DNA from: Haematobia irritans | Taxonomy: Eukaryota; Arthropoda; Insecta; Diptera; Muscidae | Reading direction: 5' to 3' | Length of the DNA: 64,000 bases | NCBI RefSeq assembly: GCF_050003625.1 | Contig: NC_134398.1 | Span: 83,515,983-83,579,982 of the forward strand | Shown here: positions 33,726-45,178 of the stretch, one piece after another | Layout: the number at the start of each line of letters is the position of its first letter | How positions within the stretch are numbered: position 1 is the stretch's first letter | Program-made: the position numbers and the translations under genes | Notes under the pieces: model-generated | What the model saw: only the letters and a program-made list of their open reading frames with translations | Told to the model about the DNA's origin: nothing | The model's database searches: none

Positions 33726-35531
33726 CAAAGATAATTGAGTATAACAAGATTAAGCATTCCCAATAAACACAAACGTTTGAAAAATGCTAAATTTCAACAA
33801 TTTTTCAAACATTTTTTCAAAGGATTAGGGTAATATTCAAGTTGAGAAATTGTTGAGAAAATCGCGTTCTCAACAAAAAACAGACATTACCCTCAACAGT
33901 GAAATTCAACACATTACCAATAATATCTCAAGTGTTATCCTCAAATTGAAATGCATCGCTACTCAATAATTTGTCAAACAATTTTCGATGCGAGTCAAAT
34001 TCAAAATTAACATCGTTGCAAATACTTTTCAACCTAAATTTGTATGAATGATATCCCCACTTCAAATTGAAAGTCAAAGCCAAAATTCTATGAATTTTGT
34101 ATAATTTATTCATTTTCATCTAAATAAAATATATAATAATACACTACAATACCAATTGATAATAATAATCTTATTAAACATATCAACAAATAAGAACAAA
34201 AAAAAAAAAAAAAAACAAACAACAAAACTTTAAATATCTTAAACATTGTTAGTAAACACTTTTGCATTGATAATTCGATTTCCTTTTGGTGTCATAAAAC
34301 AGCATTAAAATTTATTAACATGCGGGCAATTTGAAATTAGGAACGTACTGGACCGCGTGTTAGAATTGATTTCCAGCAGAAGGAATTCACAAAATATCCA
34401 TTTTAAACTGATAATAGCATATGAATTAAACTGACGATGTGGTGCACATTTTCATCCAGAAGTTGTTGATTTCAACAATTTGTTGTTTTTAACAATTTTA
34501 ATTGGTTGCACTTGTAATGTTTCTGGAAACTTTTTCTTGTCGATAAGCCTCAGTTTTCACTGGTCAGCTTCTTAATGTTTGCAAGAATGTAGCATCCAAA
34601 GATTTTAGTTTTCTGCAAAGAGATTTAAATTTAGTGACTTCTTTAAAGTGTTGATTTAATTTTTCATATTGACGTACCAATTATTATAAACTATTTGAAG
34701 CAGTTCCAGTTAATTGTCAACCATTTTTTCATTGGTCTGCTTTTTAATATCATCAAGAACGTAGAATCCATAATTTTAGTTTTCTGCAAAGAGATATACA
34801 TTTAATGACTTCCTTAAAGCTTCATTTCATTTTTTACTTTCAGTTTTATTTCCTATTTTTATAAACTATTTGGTTATTTGTCTAAAATTTTCCCATTTTT
34901 TATTTCTTGCAATTGGCCACGAACTTCGTTGTACAAATAAGTATTGAAAACCACATGGTTTTTTCGTTGCATTTTAGGGTAGTGTTTTGTCAAAGTTTTC
35001 TCATATTATCTTCAACACCTTTTCAAAGATTTCGTCAACATTTTGGCAAATTTGAAGTAATTCGCAAACAATTTGAAGATTTATTGAAGATGAGCTATTT
35101 CAATTCAAGTTGAATTTATGTTGAAAATTATATTTACCCTCAAACTGAAAAGTTGTCGCATTTGAAAATCGCTCATTCTGTGTTTATTGGGTTGTGCTCT
35201 TATAAAAATTGTTTTATTTGTCCATTTTTTCCAAAGCAGCTCTGCCCAGGAATAAATTTAAAACGGCAATATTCACATAAAACCATATTGAATATTCGCT
35301 TTAAAATACACATACGTTTTATTTTAATTTTCTACAATCGTTTTGGTATTACTTTTATGGGGTTTTATTCAAAAATTTATGAAAAACACAAATGTTATGA
35401 TATTTTCCGACGCAAACGGCAGTACATTTGAGAGACACGTCGGCGCAAACTTTATGATATTTTGTTGGCAGAGTCCTCTGGTGCTTCAGTTTTGCTATGA
35501 CAAGACTGCATCTTCTTCTCAATTATCTTTG
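33726..35531. mobile_element. Element D, CAAAGATAATTGAG termini
   Basis: CAAAGATAATTGAG (33726) and CTCAATTATCTTTG (35531) are perfect 14-bp inverted repeats, flanked by ACTATCA (33719-33725, 35532-35538). An 8-bp duplication is possible if the first base is assigned to the flank. Without the nested family A copy it is only about 375 bp. It is a non-autonomous element in family B. Confidence 0.8.
33759..35189. mobile_element. Family A element, copy A2 (reference copy)
   Basis: Termini CCCAATAAACACA (33759) and TGTGTTTATTGGG (35189). It contains 'cattaccctcaaca' near 33890, 'aattttctatgaattttg'-like sequence at 34085, a poly-A run at 34198, and a ~110-bp internal repeat ('ttttagttttctgcaaagag' at 34601 and 34778). 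There is no coding capacity. It is the least interrupted copy and lets A1 be reconstructed. Confidence 0.75.
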
Positions 35532-36121
35532 ACTATCAAATGCTAGCATTACCAGATCTCAATTATTTCAATTTCCTGAAAAAGGCCCATACATTTTAAA
35601 AATGATTTTCCATAAAATTCAATCTGGCATCGCCGTTCATTTGGCAAACATTTCCCGCTTTTGATATTTGGTTTAGCTCAAAATTTTTTTTCAACAAATT
35701 AGCCCGCGTAGAGAGATAAGGATTTGTAATCCATATTTCTACAATAATTACAGTTCAGTTGTCCTTTTAATGAGTGTTTCATTCGAAATGTGTGTGTTTG
35801 CTCGTGTTTGACTTTCCCTTAAACGGTCTCTATGGCGGTTATAAAGAAAAAATAGATCGATATAATTAACTTTTATCACATATTTACAATAAAAGCTTTA
35901 ATCAATTTATCAATTATTAAGTTTTTCCTCCAACAGTCTTGATTGGGCTATCGCCAGAGCAAACATCATCTTTGCGTCTACACGGTTAAAGCAAATCAAA
36001 GGCACTAACAGTTTATTTTATTCTCTCACGTCTTTCCTGCGCTCTTCTTTCGTTTGTTTTTATTTTCTCTCTACGTCATATTACATAAAAGAGAATCAAA
36101 GAACTTTCATTGTAAATAAAA

Positions 36122-37164
36122 ATGAATGGGATTTACCCCCCCAACCACAACAAGTTCAGTGTTTTATCACTGGACCCTTCCCCGGACAAAAAACGAAAAA
36201 ACAAAACACAACATCGCCCGTCACGCATCAAAGTAGGCTACAACATGTGCACAGTATTTGAGCATATACCAAATCCACTAAAGTGCAGAAACTGCCAAAA
36301 ACTCGGTCATACAAAAAACCATTGTAAGAATGTCGCACTTTGTGGGGAATGTGCTCAACCACCACCTCATGATGTTTGCAACAGAAAATTTTGCGTTAAG
36401 GCCGGTATGCACCTCTAGCGAAAAATTTCATTCCCATAAGAAATGCATTGCTATTTATGCTAACGAAATTTTCGGTAGCGTTCAATTTTACGCACCTCTA
36501 ATGAAAGCTGTTACGCACCTCTAATGAAAATAACAGGGTTGTCAAAAGCATATTTTGGCAGCAAACATTTAATTTATTACAATCATTGTGTGCGTAAAAG
36601 TTTTAAAAGGTCTGTAAATAATAAACAATTTATTTGAGGAATATTTGGAACATATATTAACAATTTTTAAAAGCGATCAGCTGGTTTAAAATTTGTGTAC
36701 ACAGCCCTGTTTTTTTGTTGTAGACTTAAATAAATTTTTGCTACCGAAAATTTCGCTAGAGGTGCATACCGGCCTATAACTGCAATATCGAATCACATAC
36801 ATCCAATGATCCAAAATGCCCAACGTTTTTGAAACACAAATCTGTGAATAAGATAAAAATTAACAATCGATGCACAGTCCGAGAAGCCTGGAAAATTTTT
36901 AACTCCAATCCATCAGCTCACCTAATAACTCCTTATACTCCAAACGCCACATACGCTCAGGTAGCCAGCAATGACTACTGCACCAATAACCAAACTACTA
37001 AATTACACTCTGCAGAAATCACTCCACCACCAAATTCACTTTCTCCACCACCTCAACATATAAGACAGCAAACCACCAACTTACCACAACCAACAACCTT
37101 TAACTCACTCATAAATAGCTTCTCACCAAATAATAATAAACAACTTAGCTATATCAGCAAATAA
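36122..37164 (+). pseudogene. LINE F ORF1, zinc-knuckle nucleic-acid-binding protein, interrupted
   Basis: It starts MNGIYPPNHNKFSV. Two knuckles are contiguous: CRNCQKLGHTKNHC (about 36285-36326) and CGECAQPPPHDVC (about 36339-36377). The third is split by the MITE at 36399-36775. Removing the MITE and one TTA gives CVNCNIESHTSNDPKC. The frame then continues (TFLKHKSVNKIKINNRCTVR) into a Pro/Asn/Thr-rich tail ending at 37164. Such ORF1 proteins bind the element RNA and package it. Apart from the MITE, no lesion is apparent, though an initial part may have been lost. Confidence 0.75.
36399..36775. mobile_element. Harbinger-like MITE (AGGCCGGTATGCACCTCTAG) in LINE ORF1
   Basis: Perfect termini AGGCCGGTATGCACCTCTAG at both ends. 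The flanks are TTA (36396-36398) and ATA (36776-36778, one change). The empty-site reconstruction restores a CCHC knuckle codon for codon. Confidence 0.85.
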
Positions 37165-37622
37165 TCCTGAAAAAACAACAACCACAACTTCAAAATACTC
37201 AAACGAAAATAATGAAACACACGACCAAAATTCTTTCAACAGCATCAATCTTATTCAAAGTGAACCAACCACTAGTTCCAACTCTAAATCCACTATCATC
37301 TCTACAAATCACACCCTAGGGACAATTCATATCTCAACGACATAGAAATGTCTCCCTGTTCGCAGGCCTTCAAAATGTTTCCAGATTTAAAAGTATTAAT
37401 AACACCTGAAACTTACAGAAAAACATCATCAAAATCTAACCATAAATCATAAATTAATTACATATCTTTTTTCCTCTTTTTTAGATTTCAAATATGACAA
37501 ATTTAGATGTTAAGATTCTACAATGGAATATTCAGGGATTCTTATGCCATTATTTCGCATTAGAAATGCTTGTTGCTAAACATAAACCGAACATAATCGC
37601 TTTACAAGAAACACACATTATA

Positions 37623-38083
37623 CACTCATAGAAAAAAGTCTGCTAAAAACAGCAGTCGATGTCTGCTGTTATATTTTTGTACTTCAGGGCGTAATGAACA
37701 ACAATTTATAAAATTTTTAGTTTATAAAATTTTCGCCAAAGTCTATTTAAGAACAAAAAGTAGTTTTTGGTATATTTTTGCACTGTAATATACTTACAAG
37801 CTCCTAAATACGATCAGCAAACATTTTGTTTGCTGTTATGCCTCAATTCGATAAATATTCAGATTTTTGGTCAAATACTATAGATATTCATAAAATATTG
37901 TGTTAATTATGTTAGGATAGCTCCTAAGTTGACATTTTTATTTGTTTTAGCCAAAATAAAACATATTTTAGTGTAATCGAGCTTCAAAAATAGCAGGAAA
38001 TGTTTGCTATTTCAGCAAACAATGACTGCTGTCCCTTTTTCAGCAGACTTTCTGCTGTCCCTACTAACAAATTTCTTTGGGTG
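37623..38083. mobile_element. TA-target MITE, copy 2, in the LINE endonuclease
   Basis: Same termini as 17114-17543, flanked by TA at 37621-37622 and 38084-38085. It interrupts just after the EN motif QETHI. Compared with copy 1 it carries about 30 bp more around 37920-37960 ('cacatttttatttgttttag'-like). Confidence 0.85.
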
Positions 38084-40031
38084 TACTACATTTACCCGGC
38101 TAGTCAGTTTTATTTCACAACAAGAATTATAATTATGCTAAAGAAGGTATTGCCATTTTTATCAGAAATGGCTTACACTTTTCGCTTAAAATCATATCCA
38201 CAGATACATTACTCTTTCAGGCAGTAACAGTTGATATTGGTCACCCGACGACCATCACGAATATCTATCATGAACATGACATCACCTTATCTGCTGAGGT
38301 GATTGATAGGATACCATTAGTTACAACCGGGTACAATATAGTTCTGGGAGATCTCAACGCACATATTAGCGTATGGGGATCCTGCACAGATTCACCTCTG
38401 GGCAATCTTTGGGTAAACTTTGCAGAAGACAGACTTGGTCTTTTTGAATGACGGTTCACCGACGCTTCTCAGTACACGCAATACTTTTACTGCCATCGAT
38501 GTAACCATGTGCAGCCCTCACCAACCCACAGTAGAAATTTCATACCGCGACTCATAGTTAAGAGAGCCGACTGGCCTCTATTTCGATCGAAATTATCACA
38601 GTTTAACGACTACTTTGAACATTCTAATGATGTCAACAGAGAAGCCGCTCAAATTGGGCGTCTTTTTCGAAAGGCAGCTAACGAATCTATGCCGTTAACC
38701 CGAAAACCTACCAATCGAAATAACCCCATTTGGTTCAACAGGTATATTGGCAAATTAATTTATGCAAGAAATAAGGCCTGGATTACCTTTAGAAGATCCC
38801 GGTCTAACGAAAACTGTAGACTCTATAGAAGGGCCTGTGCAATGGTTAAGAGAGAATGTAAAATCTCCAAACGCCAGACATGGACAAACTTTCTAAATTC
38901 TTTCGACCCCTGTTTAGACATTCGTTTACTCTGGGACAAGGTGAAACGCCTAAGATCGCAAAAATTCCTATGCTTTCCTATGATCACTGTCTCCGGGAGA
39001 AGTATATCACAACCCCAGGAAATTGCTTCTGAATTTGCGTCCTTCAGGAGTTCTCTGAGCTCTGACGAAGCTATTGACCCCGCTGTAATTAGAGAGAAAT
39101 TCGGCATTATTTCTACTATCACGTCGCATGTGGACCACTTTCCAGGTATGGTACAAGATATTGACGTTTCCGAACTGGATCAGACTCTGATGACCCTTAG
39201 GGGTTCAACTTTGTTATCCAATGGTCGACAATGCACCTGTTATTATAAAAGAAAGGATATGCAAACTTTATAATAACATTATCCAATCTGGAACCTACCC
39301 ACAAGATTGGAAAACTGCGACATTGTCCCCAATACCAAAACCGGGAAAGGTCCATAACCGTCTAGAAGGCTACAGACCTATATCGCTGTTACCGATAATG
39401 TCGAAGATCCTGGAGAAGATAATAGCGCGACGATTCTTTGCATATACTCAGGGCAGAATCTCTCGGATCCAACATGCATTTATACCGAGACAAGGTGTAC
39501 ATAGCATTTGCCATCAAATCGAGGAAAGGCTCCGTAGTAATATCTCCAATAGGAAACATTCCATCCTTATGTCTTCCGATTTGGAAAAAGCCTTCGATCG
39601 CGTCACTCTAACTCCGATAATATCGGAATTGAAAAGATGCGGAATGAATTCGTCTATACTTCATTTACTTCATTCATTTTTATCAAATCGAAGAATCGTG
39701 GTTAAGGTCGATGGTCACTATTCCCAAACATTCGAACTTGACAATGGGATTCCACAGGGGTCTCCCTTGTCCGTTGTACTTTACAATATCTATGCCAATA
39801 GCCTTGACGATTCCATGGTGACTCACCAATCTATCGATTATGTCGTTTAACAAAGTTTTAACAATCGTGTTCAGGACTGGGCTAAATATTCGGGAGCAAT
39901 CATTCCTGACTCGAAGACAGAACTCCTTCACGTATGTAGGAAAAGAAATTGTCGCATCGACAATCTTCGTCTCGGTAACGATTATATCTCTATTCAAACA
40001 CGTATTAAAATCCTAGGAATTATCTTTACTA

Positions 40032-40513
40032 CACCCAAAGAAATTTGTTAGTAGGGACAGCAGAAAAGTCTGCGAAAACAGCAGAAAGTCTGCTGAAAAA
40101 GGGACAGCAGTCACTGTTTGCTGAAATAGCAAACATTTCCTGCAATTTTTGAAGCTCGATTACACTAAAACATGTTTTATTTTGGCTAAAACAAATAAAA
40201 ATGTCAACTTAGGAGCTATCCTAACATAATTAACACAATATTTTATGAATATCTATAGTATTTGACCAAAAATCTGAATATTTATCGAATTGAGGCATAA
40301 CAGCAAACAAAATGTTTGCTGATCGTATTTAGGAGCTTGTAAGTATTTTACAGTGCAAAAATATACCAAAAACTAATTTTGGTTCTTAAATAGGCTTTGG
40401 GGAAAATTTTATAACCTAAAAATTTTATAAATTGTTGTTCATTACGCCCTGAAGTACAAAAATATAACAGCAGATATCGACTGCTGTTTTTAGCAGACTT
40501 TTTTCTATGAGTG
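40032..40513. mobile_element. TA-target MITE, copy 3 (inverted), in the LINE RT
   Basis: CACCCAAAGAAATTTG (40032) to TTTTTTCTATGAGTG (40513), flanked by TA. Removing it with one TA restores KILGIIFTRNLLWNDQITYL. Confidence 0.9.
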
Positions 40514-41959
40514 TAGGAATCTATTATGGAATGATCAGATAACGTACTTAGTAAGTAAATTGACAAAGGTCAATAACTTATTGAGACTTATCTGCTCTAG
40601 AACCAAGGGTCCTCACATGGACGTTGCGATCCATATATGTAGGTTACTCGTATCAGGAATTCTCTCACATGGTACAACATTATATGGATGGACTTCGCAG
40701 TCCAATATTTCCAAACTTGACATTTCCATTAATAAGTGTTATCGAACGGCTACTGATTTACTGAAATCGACACCAATCGAATCGTTAAGGCATGAGGGTA
40801 AATTTAAAAGTTTTCGTGAATTACATGAGAAATACTGTATATGTTTGGCCTCTCGAGCAATCACCATGATCAGGCATGGACTCCATCAGGCCTTTTGGGA
40901 ACATATCGAAAATGGATCTCAGTTACCGAAGTCTGCTATCAACAAAATTATGAGCTTACTTTCCGACTTTGACATATATATTCCTGATAGACCCGTCGAA
41001 CTATTCGACTTTAACAACAGAATTATTTTCGACGACGGTCTAAGCAGATACAACAAAGATCTTACTGCTCCCCATGTATATAAGTCTCTGATGGCTGAGA
41101 AAATAAATCTTTATAACCCACAGACTGTATTATATACAGACGGTTCCTTTGATGGAATTCGTACTGGGTTTTCATATTCTGGGCATATTCTCTGCTGAGT
41201 TAGCTGCCATTGCATATGCTCCAGAGCAACTCGGCAGAACACTAATCTGTACCGACAGCCTTAGTGTGTTAAGAGCCATTCAATCCAACAAGGCTCAAGT
41301 TTTCGACCACTTAATTTTCCACGCCTCTCGATCTAACATTGTAATAATGTGGATACCTTCCCACATCGATATAAGCGGTAATGAGTACGCGGACGAGATT
41401 GCAAAGAGATCCTTGAATTCGAATCGAATCGTAACTCCACCTTGTTTGTCCAAAAAGACCATTATTAACACTAGGATTTGGTGCGACTCCAGTGTATTTC
41501 TTAGCTTGATAGACCCTACTATAAATAGATCTAACTACAACTCTCGCCTTAGTAGATCGGAATGCTCGCCTTAGGGTGAATAAAACGCTTTTCAATACAC
41601 AACACTATTATGATCAAACTGAACCCGCCAAATGTAGTTTTTGTGACGATTACCTCTCTGTGAAACATATTCTTTCCGATTGTCCATCATCCAGAATAAA
41701 AAGTAATGATCCCGAAAATACGAGAATCCTTTAGAATTCATGGAATCTAAAACATCTAATTTTTTCTTTTATATATTCTAAAACCATATTAATATCATTA
41801 TCAATTAAAGATTGTTCATATTATGTACATAAATAAAATTTAAACCAATAATTTAACTATACAACAGGCACAAATGATCTGTTATCGTGTAATCCGGTGC
41901 CTTTTAATTATATTTTATAAATTTATTTTATGAAATATATCTTGTAAATAAATAAAATA

Positions 41960-42716
41960 ACAGCCTATTTCTGATATCCGAATTCTGCTGTTCGTTCGCA
42001 TACAAAACGAAAATCAGCTGATTTCGGTTTCTCTAAGCTCTATCTAAACGACAACTGAGACGAAAATCAATGCGAACGAAAACGTAATGTTACCACTAAA
42101 ATTGGGTTTCTCTAATTCCATTCGTTCGCATTTTGTCGAACAGAAATGTCAAATCCACTCACTTTGTACAACCTTTCGTTTTGTGGAAAAAGGCATTCAT
42201 AAATAGAGAAAAACTTAATAATTGGTAAATTGATTAACGCTTTTTGGTGAAAATACATGATAAAAGTGGTTAATATCGATCTATTTCTCTTTATAACCGC
42301 CATATAGACCGTTTAAAGGAAATTCTAAAATGAACAAACACATACATTTGGAATGAAACACTCATTAAAAGGAAAACCGAAACGTAATTATTGCAAATAT
42401 ATAGAAATACAAATACATATATCTCTACGAGGGATAATTTCTTTAAAAAAATATTGAGCTAAACCAAATATCAACAATGAGAAAAATTTGCAAAATAAAC
42501 AGCGATGCGAGATTGAATTTTATAGAAAATAATTGTTAAAATGTATGGGCCTTTTTCAAGTAATTGAAATAATTGAGATCTGGTAATTTATCATTTGTCA
42601 GTAATGTAAGCCATGCGAACGAACGAAAGGAAGTTAGAGAAACCCAAATCTAGACGAAAGTGAGTGACTGCCGTTCGTTCGCAATTGCTTTCGTTCGGAT
42701 ATCAGAAATAGGTTGT
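41960..42716. mobile_element. Family B element, copy B1, uninterrupted
   Basis: ACAGCCTATTTCTGATATCC (41960) to GGATATCAGAAATAGGTTGT (42716). It is inverted relative to B2 and inserted in the A/T-rich 3' tail of LINE F, so two copies of one family lie at different nesting depths. Confidence 0.8.
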
Positions 42717-42977
42717 AAATAAATTTTTCCTATTTATAAATGCCTTTTTCCACAAAACGAAAGGTCTTTACCAAGTGAGTGGTTTTGACATTTCAGTTCG
42801 TCAAAATGCGAACGAATCGAGTTAGAGAAACCCAATTTTAGAGCTTACGTTACGTTTTCGTTCGCATTGACTTTCGTTTCGAATTTCGTTTAGACACCCC
42901 TTAGAGAAACCAAAATCAGCTGTTTTTCGTTTCGTATGCGAACGAAGACTAGAATTCGGATAGCAGAAATAGGCTGT

Positions 42978-43218
42978 AAATGTCATTATTTTCAAATCAA
43001 TAAATCGTCCAACCAAAAATACAATGGGAACTCAAAAGTAATTCCAAAGAAAATACTAAAAAATAGTAGCCGTCACAAAGCCAGCTCTTTTCATGAAACC
43101 TGTGTAGCTAAAAAGAGGGAATCTCATAAAAATGTTATATGATGCTATAACATTTCGTCAAATGTGGTCGTTGCGCATTTGATGTCGTGTAGGTTCCTAA
43201 TGTTGTTTATTTACAAAT
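42978..43218. other. Spacer, nothing recognised
   Basis: A short AT-rich interval between family B and the next hAT-like element. No motif-bearing frame. Confidence 0.4.
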
Positions 43219-43274
43219 GTCAAACCCAGGGATCCGGAGCGGTCCATTTTTTTCGCTCCGCTCCACTCCCGGGC

Positions 43275-43811
43275 GGTACATATATGGGAGCTATAGCTAA
43301 ATCTGAACCGATTTCGATGATTTTTTGCACATATAGTTAGTGCTATAGAAGATTACATTTCGCCAACTTTGAGTAAGATCGGTTGATAAATAAGAAATTT
43401 TCAGACTTAAAGGGTGATACAGAAGATTATTTTGTGCTAAATTTGACGACGATCGGTTAGTAAAAAAGTGCAACGTGACCCCATTTGTCGAAATCGGGCA
43501 ATACATATATATGGGAGCTATATCTAAATTTGATCCGATTTCTTCCAAATTCAATAACGTTCGTCCTTGTGCCCAAAAAACTCCCTGTACCAAATTTCAT
43601 CAAAATCGGTTAATAATTGCGACCGAAATCCTGTGAACAACAAATACATGGACAAACGGACGGATGGACGGACGGACACCAAGCACCAGGAGGTGATTCC
43701 GATTCGATCGGTATATATTTTATGGGGTCTAAAATCAATACTTCTTGTAGGCACATTTTTTGGCAGATCAAACTTATTATACCCTAACCATTATGTGGTT
43801 TAGGGTATAAT
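43275..43811. mobile_element. INE-1/DINE-like repeat, 5'-truncated
   Basis: It has 'catatatatgggagctatat' repeats at 43275 and 43502, a GGACGGATGGACGGACGGA block at 43659, and the characteristic TTATACCC...GGTTTAGGGTATAA fold-back end at 43777-43811. Confidence 0.6.
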
Positions 43812-43859
43812 GACTTTAAAACAATGTGTTGAAACATTTTATTAATTTTGAAGATTTTT

Positions 43860-44099
43860 TCAGAAATATTAAATCCATTTTGACTTCATTAAAACGAAAT
43901 TTGCATTCATGTTAGGATACACATTTTTATGTCGAATCACTTAGCTATAAGGACAAACAGACTTCAGTGAAAAGTTTAGAGACTTTTAGACAAGGAAAAA
44001 CTTTTTTTCAGAGAAATACGTCTTCTATTCTAAGCAAAATTCGTATTCGTATTTTAAGCAAGTGAAATATTTGGCCTCCCGACAATATTCTTTGCAGTG
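43860..44099. mobile_element. CACTGAAAAAA-type MITE, diverged copy
   Basis: 'taaggaca..' , 'aagtttagagacttttagac' and 'agagaaatacgtcttctatt' match, in the same order, the better copy at 45655-45915. The right end is CAGTG at 44095; the left terminus is degraded. Confidence 0.45.
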
Positions 44100-44125
44100 C
44101 ATCATCTACTATTTAATATGTGATA

Positions 44126-45059
44126 AAGGGTGATTCTTTTGAGGTTAGGATTTTCATGCATTAGTATTTGACAGATCACGTGGGATTTCAGACATGGTGT
44201 CAAAGAGAAAGATGCTCAGTATGCTTTGACATTTCATCATGAATAGACTTACTAACGAGCCACAACGTCGAATTTTCAGTGAATGGGCCCTAGAAAAGTT
44301 GGCAGAAAATCCGCTTTTTTATCGACAAATTTTGTTCAGCGATGAGGCTCATTTCTGGTTGAATGGCTACGTAAATAAGCAAAATTGCCGCATTTGGAGT
44401 GAAGAGCAACCAGAAGCCGTTCAAGAACTGCCCATGCATCCCGAAAAATGTACTGTTTGGTGTGGTTTGTACGCTGGTGGAATCATTGGACCGTATTTTT
44501 TCAAAGATGCTGTTGGACGCAACGTTACGGTGAATGGCGATCGCTATCGTTCGATGCTAACAAACTTTTTGTTGCCAAAAATGGAAGAACTGAACTTGGT
44601 TGACATGTGGTTTCAACAAGATGGCGCTACATGCCACACAGCTCGCGATTCTATGGCCATTTTGAGGGAAAACTTCGGAGAACAATTCATCTCAAGAAAT
44701 GGACCGGTAAGTTGGCCACCAAGATCATGCGATTTGACGCCTTTAGACTATTTTTTGTGGGGCTACGTCAAGTCTAAAGTCTACAGAAATAAGCCAGCAA
44801 CTATTCCAGCTTTGGAAGACAACATTTCCGAAGAAATTCGGGCTATTCCGGCCGAAATGCTCGAAAAAGTTGCCCAAAATTGGACTTTCCGAATGGACCA
44901 CCTAAGACGCAGCCGCGGTCAACATTTAAATGAAATTATCTTCAAAAAGTAAATGTCATGGACCAATCTAACGTTTCAAATAAAGAACCGATGAGATTTT
45001 GCAAATTTTATGCGTTTTTTTTTAAAAAAAAGTTATCAAGCTCTTAACAAATCACCCTT
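44126..45059 (+). mobile_element. Mariner-type element, internally deleted
   Basis: Termini AAGGGTGATTCTTTTG (44126) and AACAAATCACCCTT (45059), flanked by TA on both sides. It is 934 bp, short for the family, because the DNA-binding part of the transposase is deleted. Confidence 0.85.
44239..44952 (+). CDS. Mariner-superfamily transposase, N-terminally deleted (237 aa)
   Basis: An intact frame from MNRLTNEP directly into QRRIFSEWALEKLAENP. The normal start of the protein is kept (residues 1-8) but the helix-turn-helix DNA-binding region is gone. Catalytic blocks are present: FSDEAHFWLNGY (first Asp, about residue 34), FQQDGATCHTA (second Asp, about 133) and PPRSCDLTPLDYFLWGY (third acidic region, about 165-175). 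The end, MDHLRRSRGQHLNEIIFK, is typical of a widespread insect ITm lineage. It cannot bind its termini without the deleted domain, so it is probably inactive or at most an interfering fragment. Clade spacing needs an alignment. Confidence 0.85.
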   Translation: MNRLTNEPQRRIFSEWALEKLAENPLFYRQILFSDEAHFWLNGYVNKQNCRIWSEEQPEAVQELPMHPEKCTVWCGLYAGGIIGPYFFKDAVGRNVTVNGDRYRSMLTNFLLPKMEELNLVDMWFQQDGATCHTARDSMAILRENFGEQFISRNGPVSWPPRSCDLTPLDYFLWGYVKSKVYRNKPATIPALEDNISEEIRAIPAEMLEKVAQNWTFRMDHLRRSRGQHLNEIIFKK

Positions 45060-45061
45060 TA

Positions 45062-45178
45062 GAAACCAAATTTATGAAAATGGACCAAATTCTGTTTGGT
45101 CCGACCATCGGACCAAATTTAAAAATTAGAAATCTTTTGGACCAATTTTGGTCCGATCGGACCAAAACGGCAATGCTG
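45062..45178. mobile_element. Solo end of a hAT-like family (GGTCCGATCGGACC)
   Basis: 'ccaattttggtccgatcgg' and the terminus GGCAATGCTG at 45178 match, in reverse, the end at 58718 (CAGGGTTGCCATTTTGGTCC). The opposite end is not visible; the mariner may have landed in it. Confidence 0.45.

Larger units (their letters stand above)
37494..41734 (+). pseudogene. LINE F ORF2: endonuclease, reverse transcriptase, RNase H (decayed)
   Basis: EN start: DVKILQWNIQGF and ALQETHI (37500-37620). EN end: NIVLGDLNAHISVWGS (about 38335). RT: PIPKPGKVHNRLEGYRPISL (about 39325), SSDLEKAFDRVTL (about 39575) and DNGIPQGSPLSVVLYNIYAN (about 39745). The YADD block expected next is missing: the frame stops at DYVV* and resumes at QSFNNRVQDWAKYSG. 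RNase H: LYTDGSFDG (about 41132), SAELAAIAYAP, CTDSLSVLRAI and WIPSHIDISGNEYADEIAK. C-terminal finger: CSFCDDYLSVKHILSDC (about 41636-41686). Stops and shifts occur near 38100, 38450, 39230 and 41190. It is interrupted by MITEs at 37623 and 40032. Confidence 0.8.
35930..42723 (+). mobile_element. I-type LINE (element F) with four nested insertions
   Basis: Flanked by TTTTTCCT at 35922-35929 and 42724-42731, the duplication made in family B. The 5' UTR is 35930-36121, ORF1 36122-37164, ORF2 37494-41734 and the 3' UTR about 41735-41959, ending in an AAATAAAT tail. Insertions are at 36399, 37623, 40032 and 41960. The order ORF1 with zinc knuckles, EN, RT, RNase H fits the I clade. Confidence 0.85.
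32668..42977. mobile_element. Family B element, copy B2, split by three primary insertions
   Basis: Termini ACAGCCTATTTCTGATATCC (32668) and GCAGAAATAGGCTGT (42977). Its own pieces are 32668-32783, 33713-33725, 35532-35929 and 42724-42977, about 780 bp in total. This matches the uninterrupted copy B1 (41960-42716, inverted) and partial copy B3 (58771-59423). Each gap is bounded by a target duplication. The interior has 'cgttcgcattttg'-type words in both orientations. No transposase. Confidence 0.8.
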
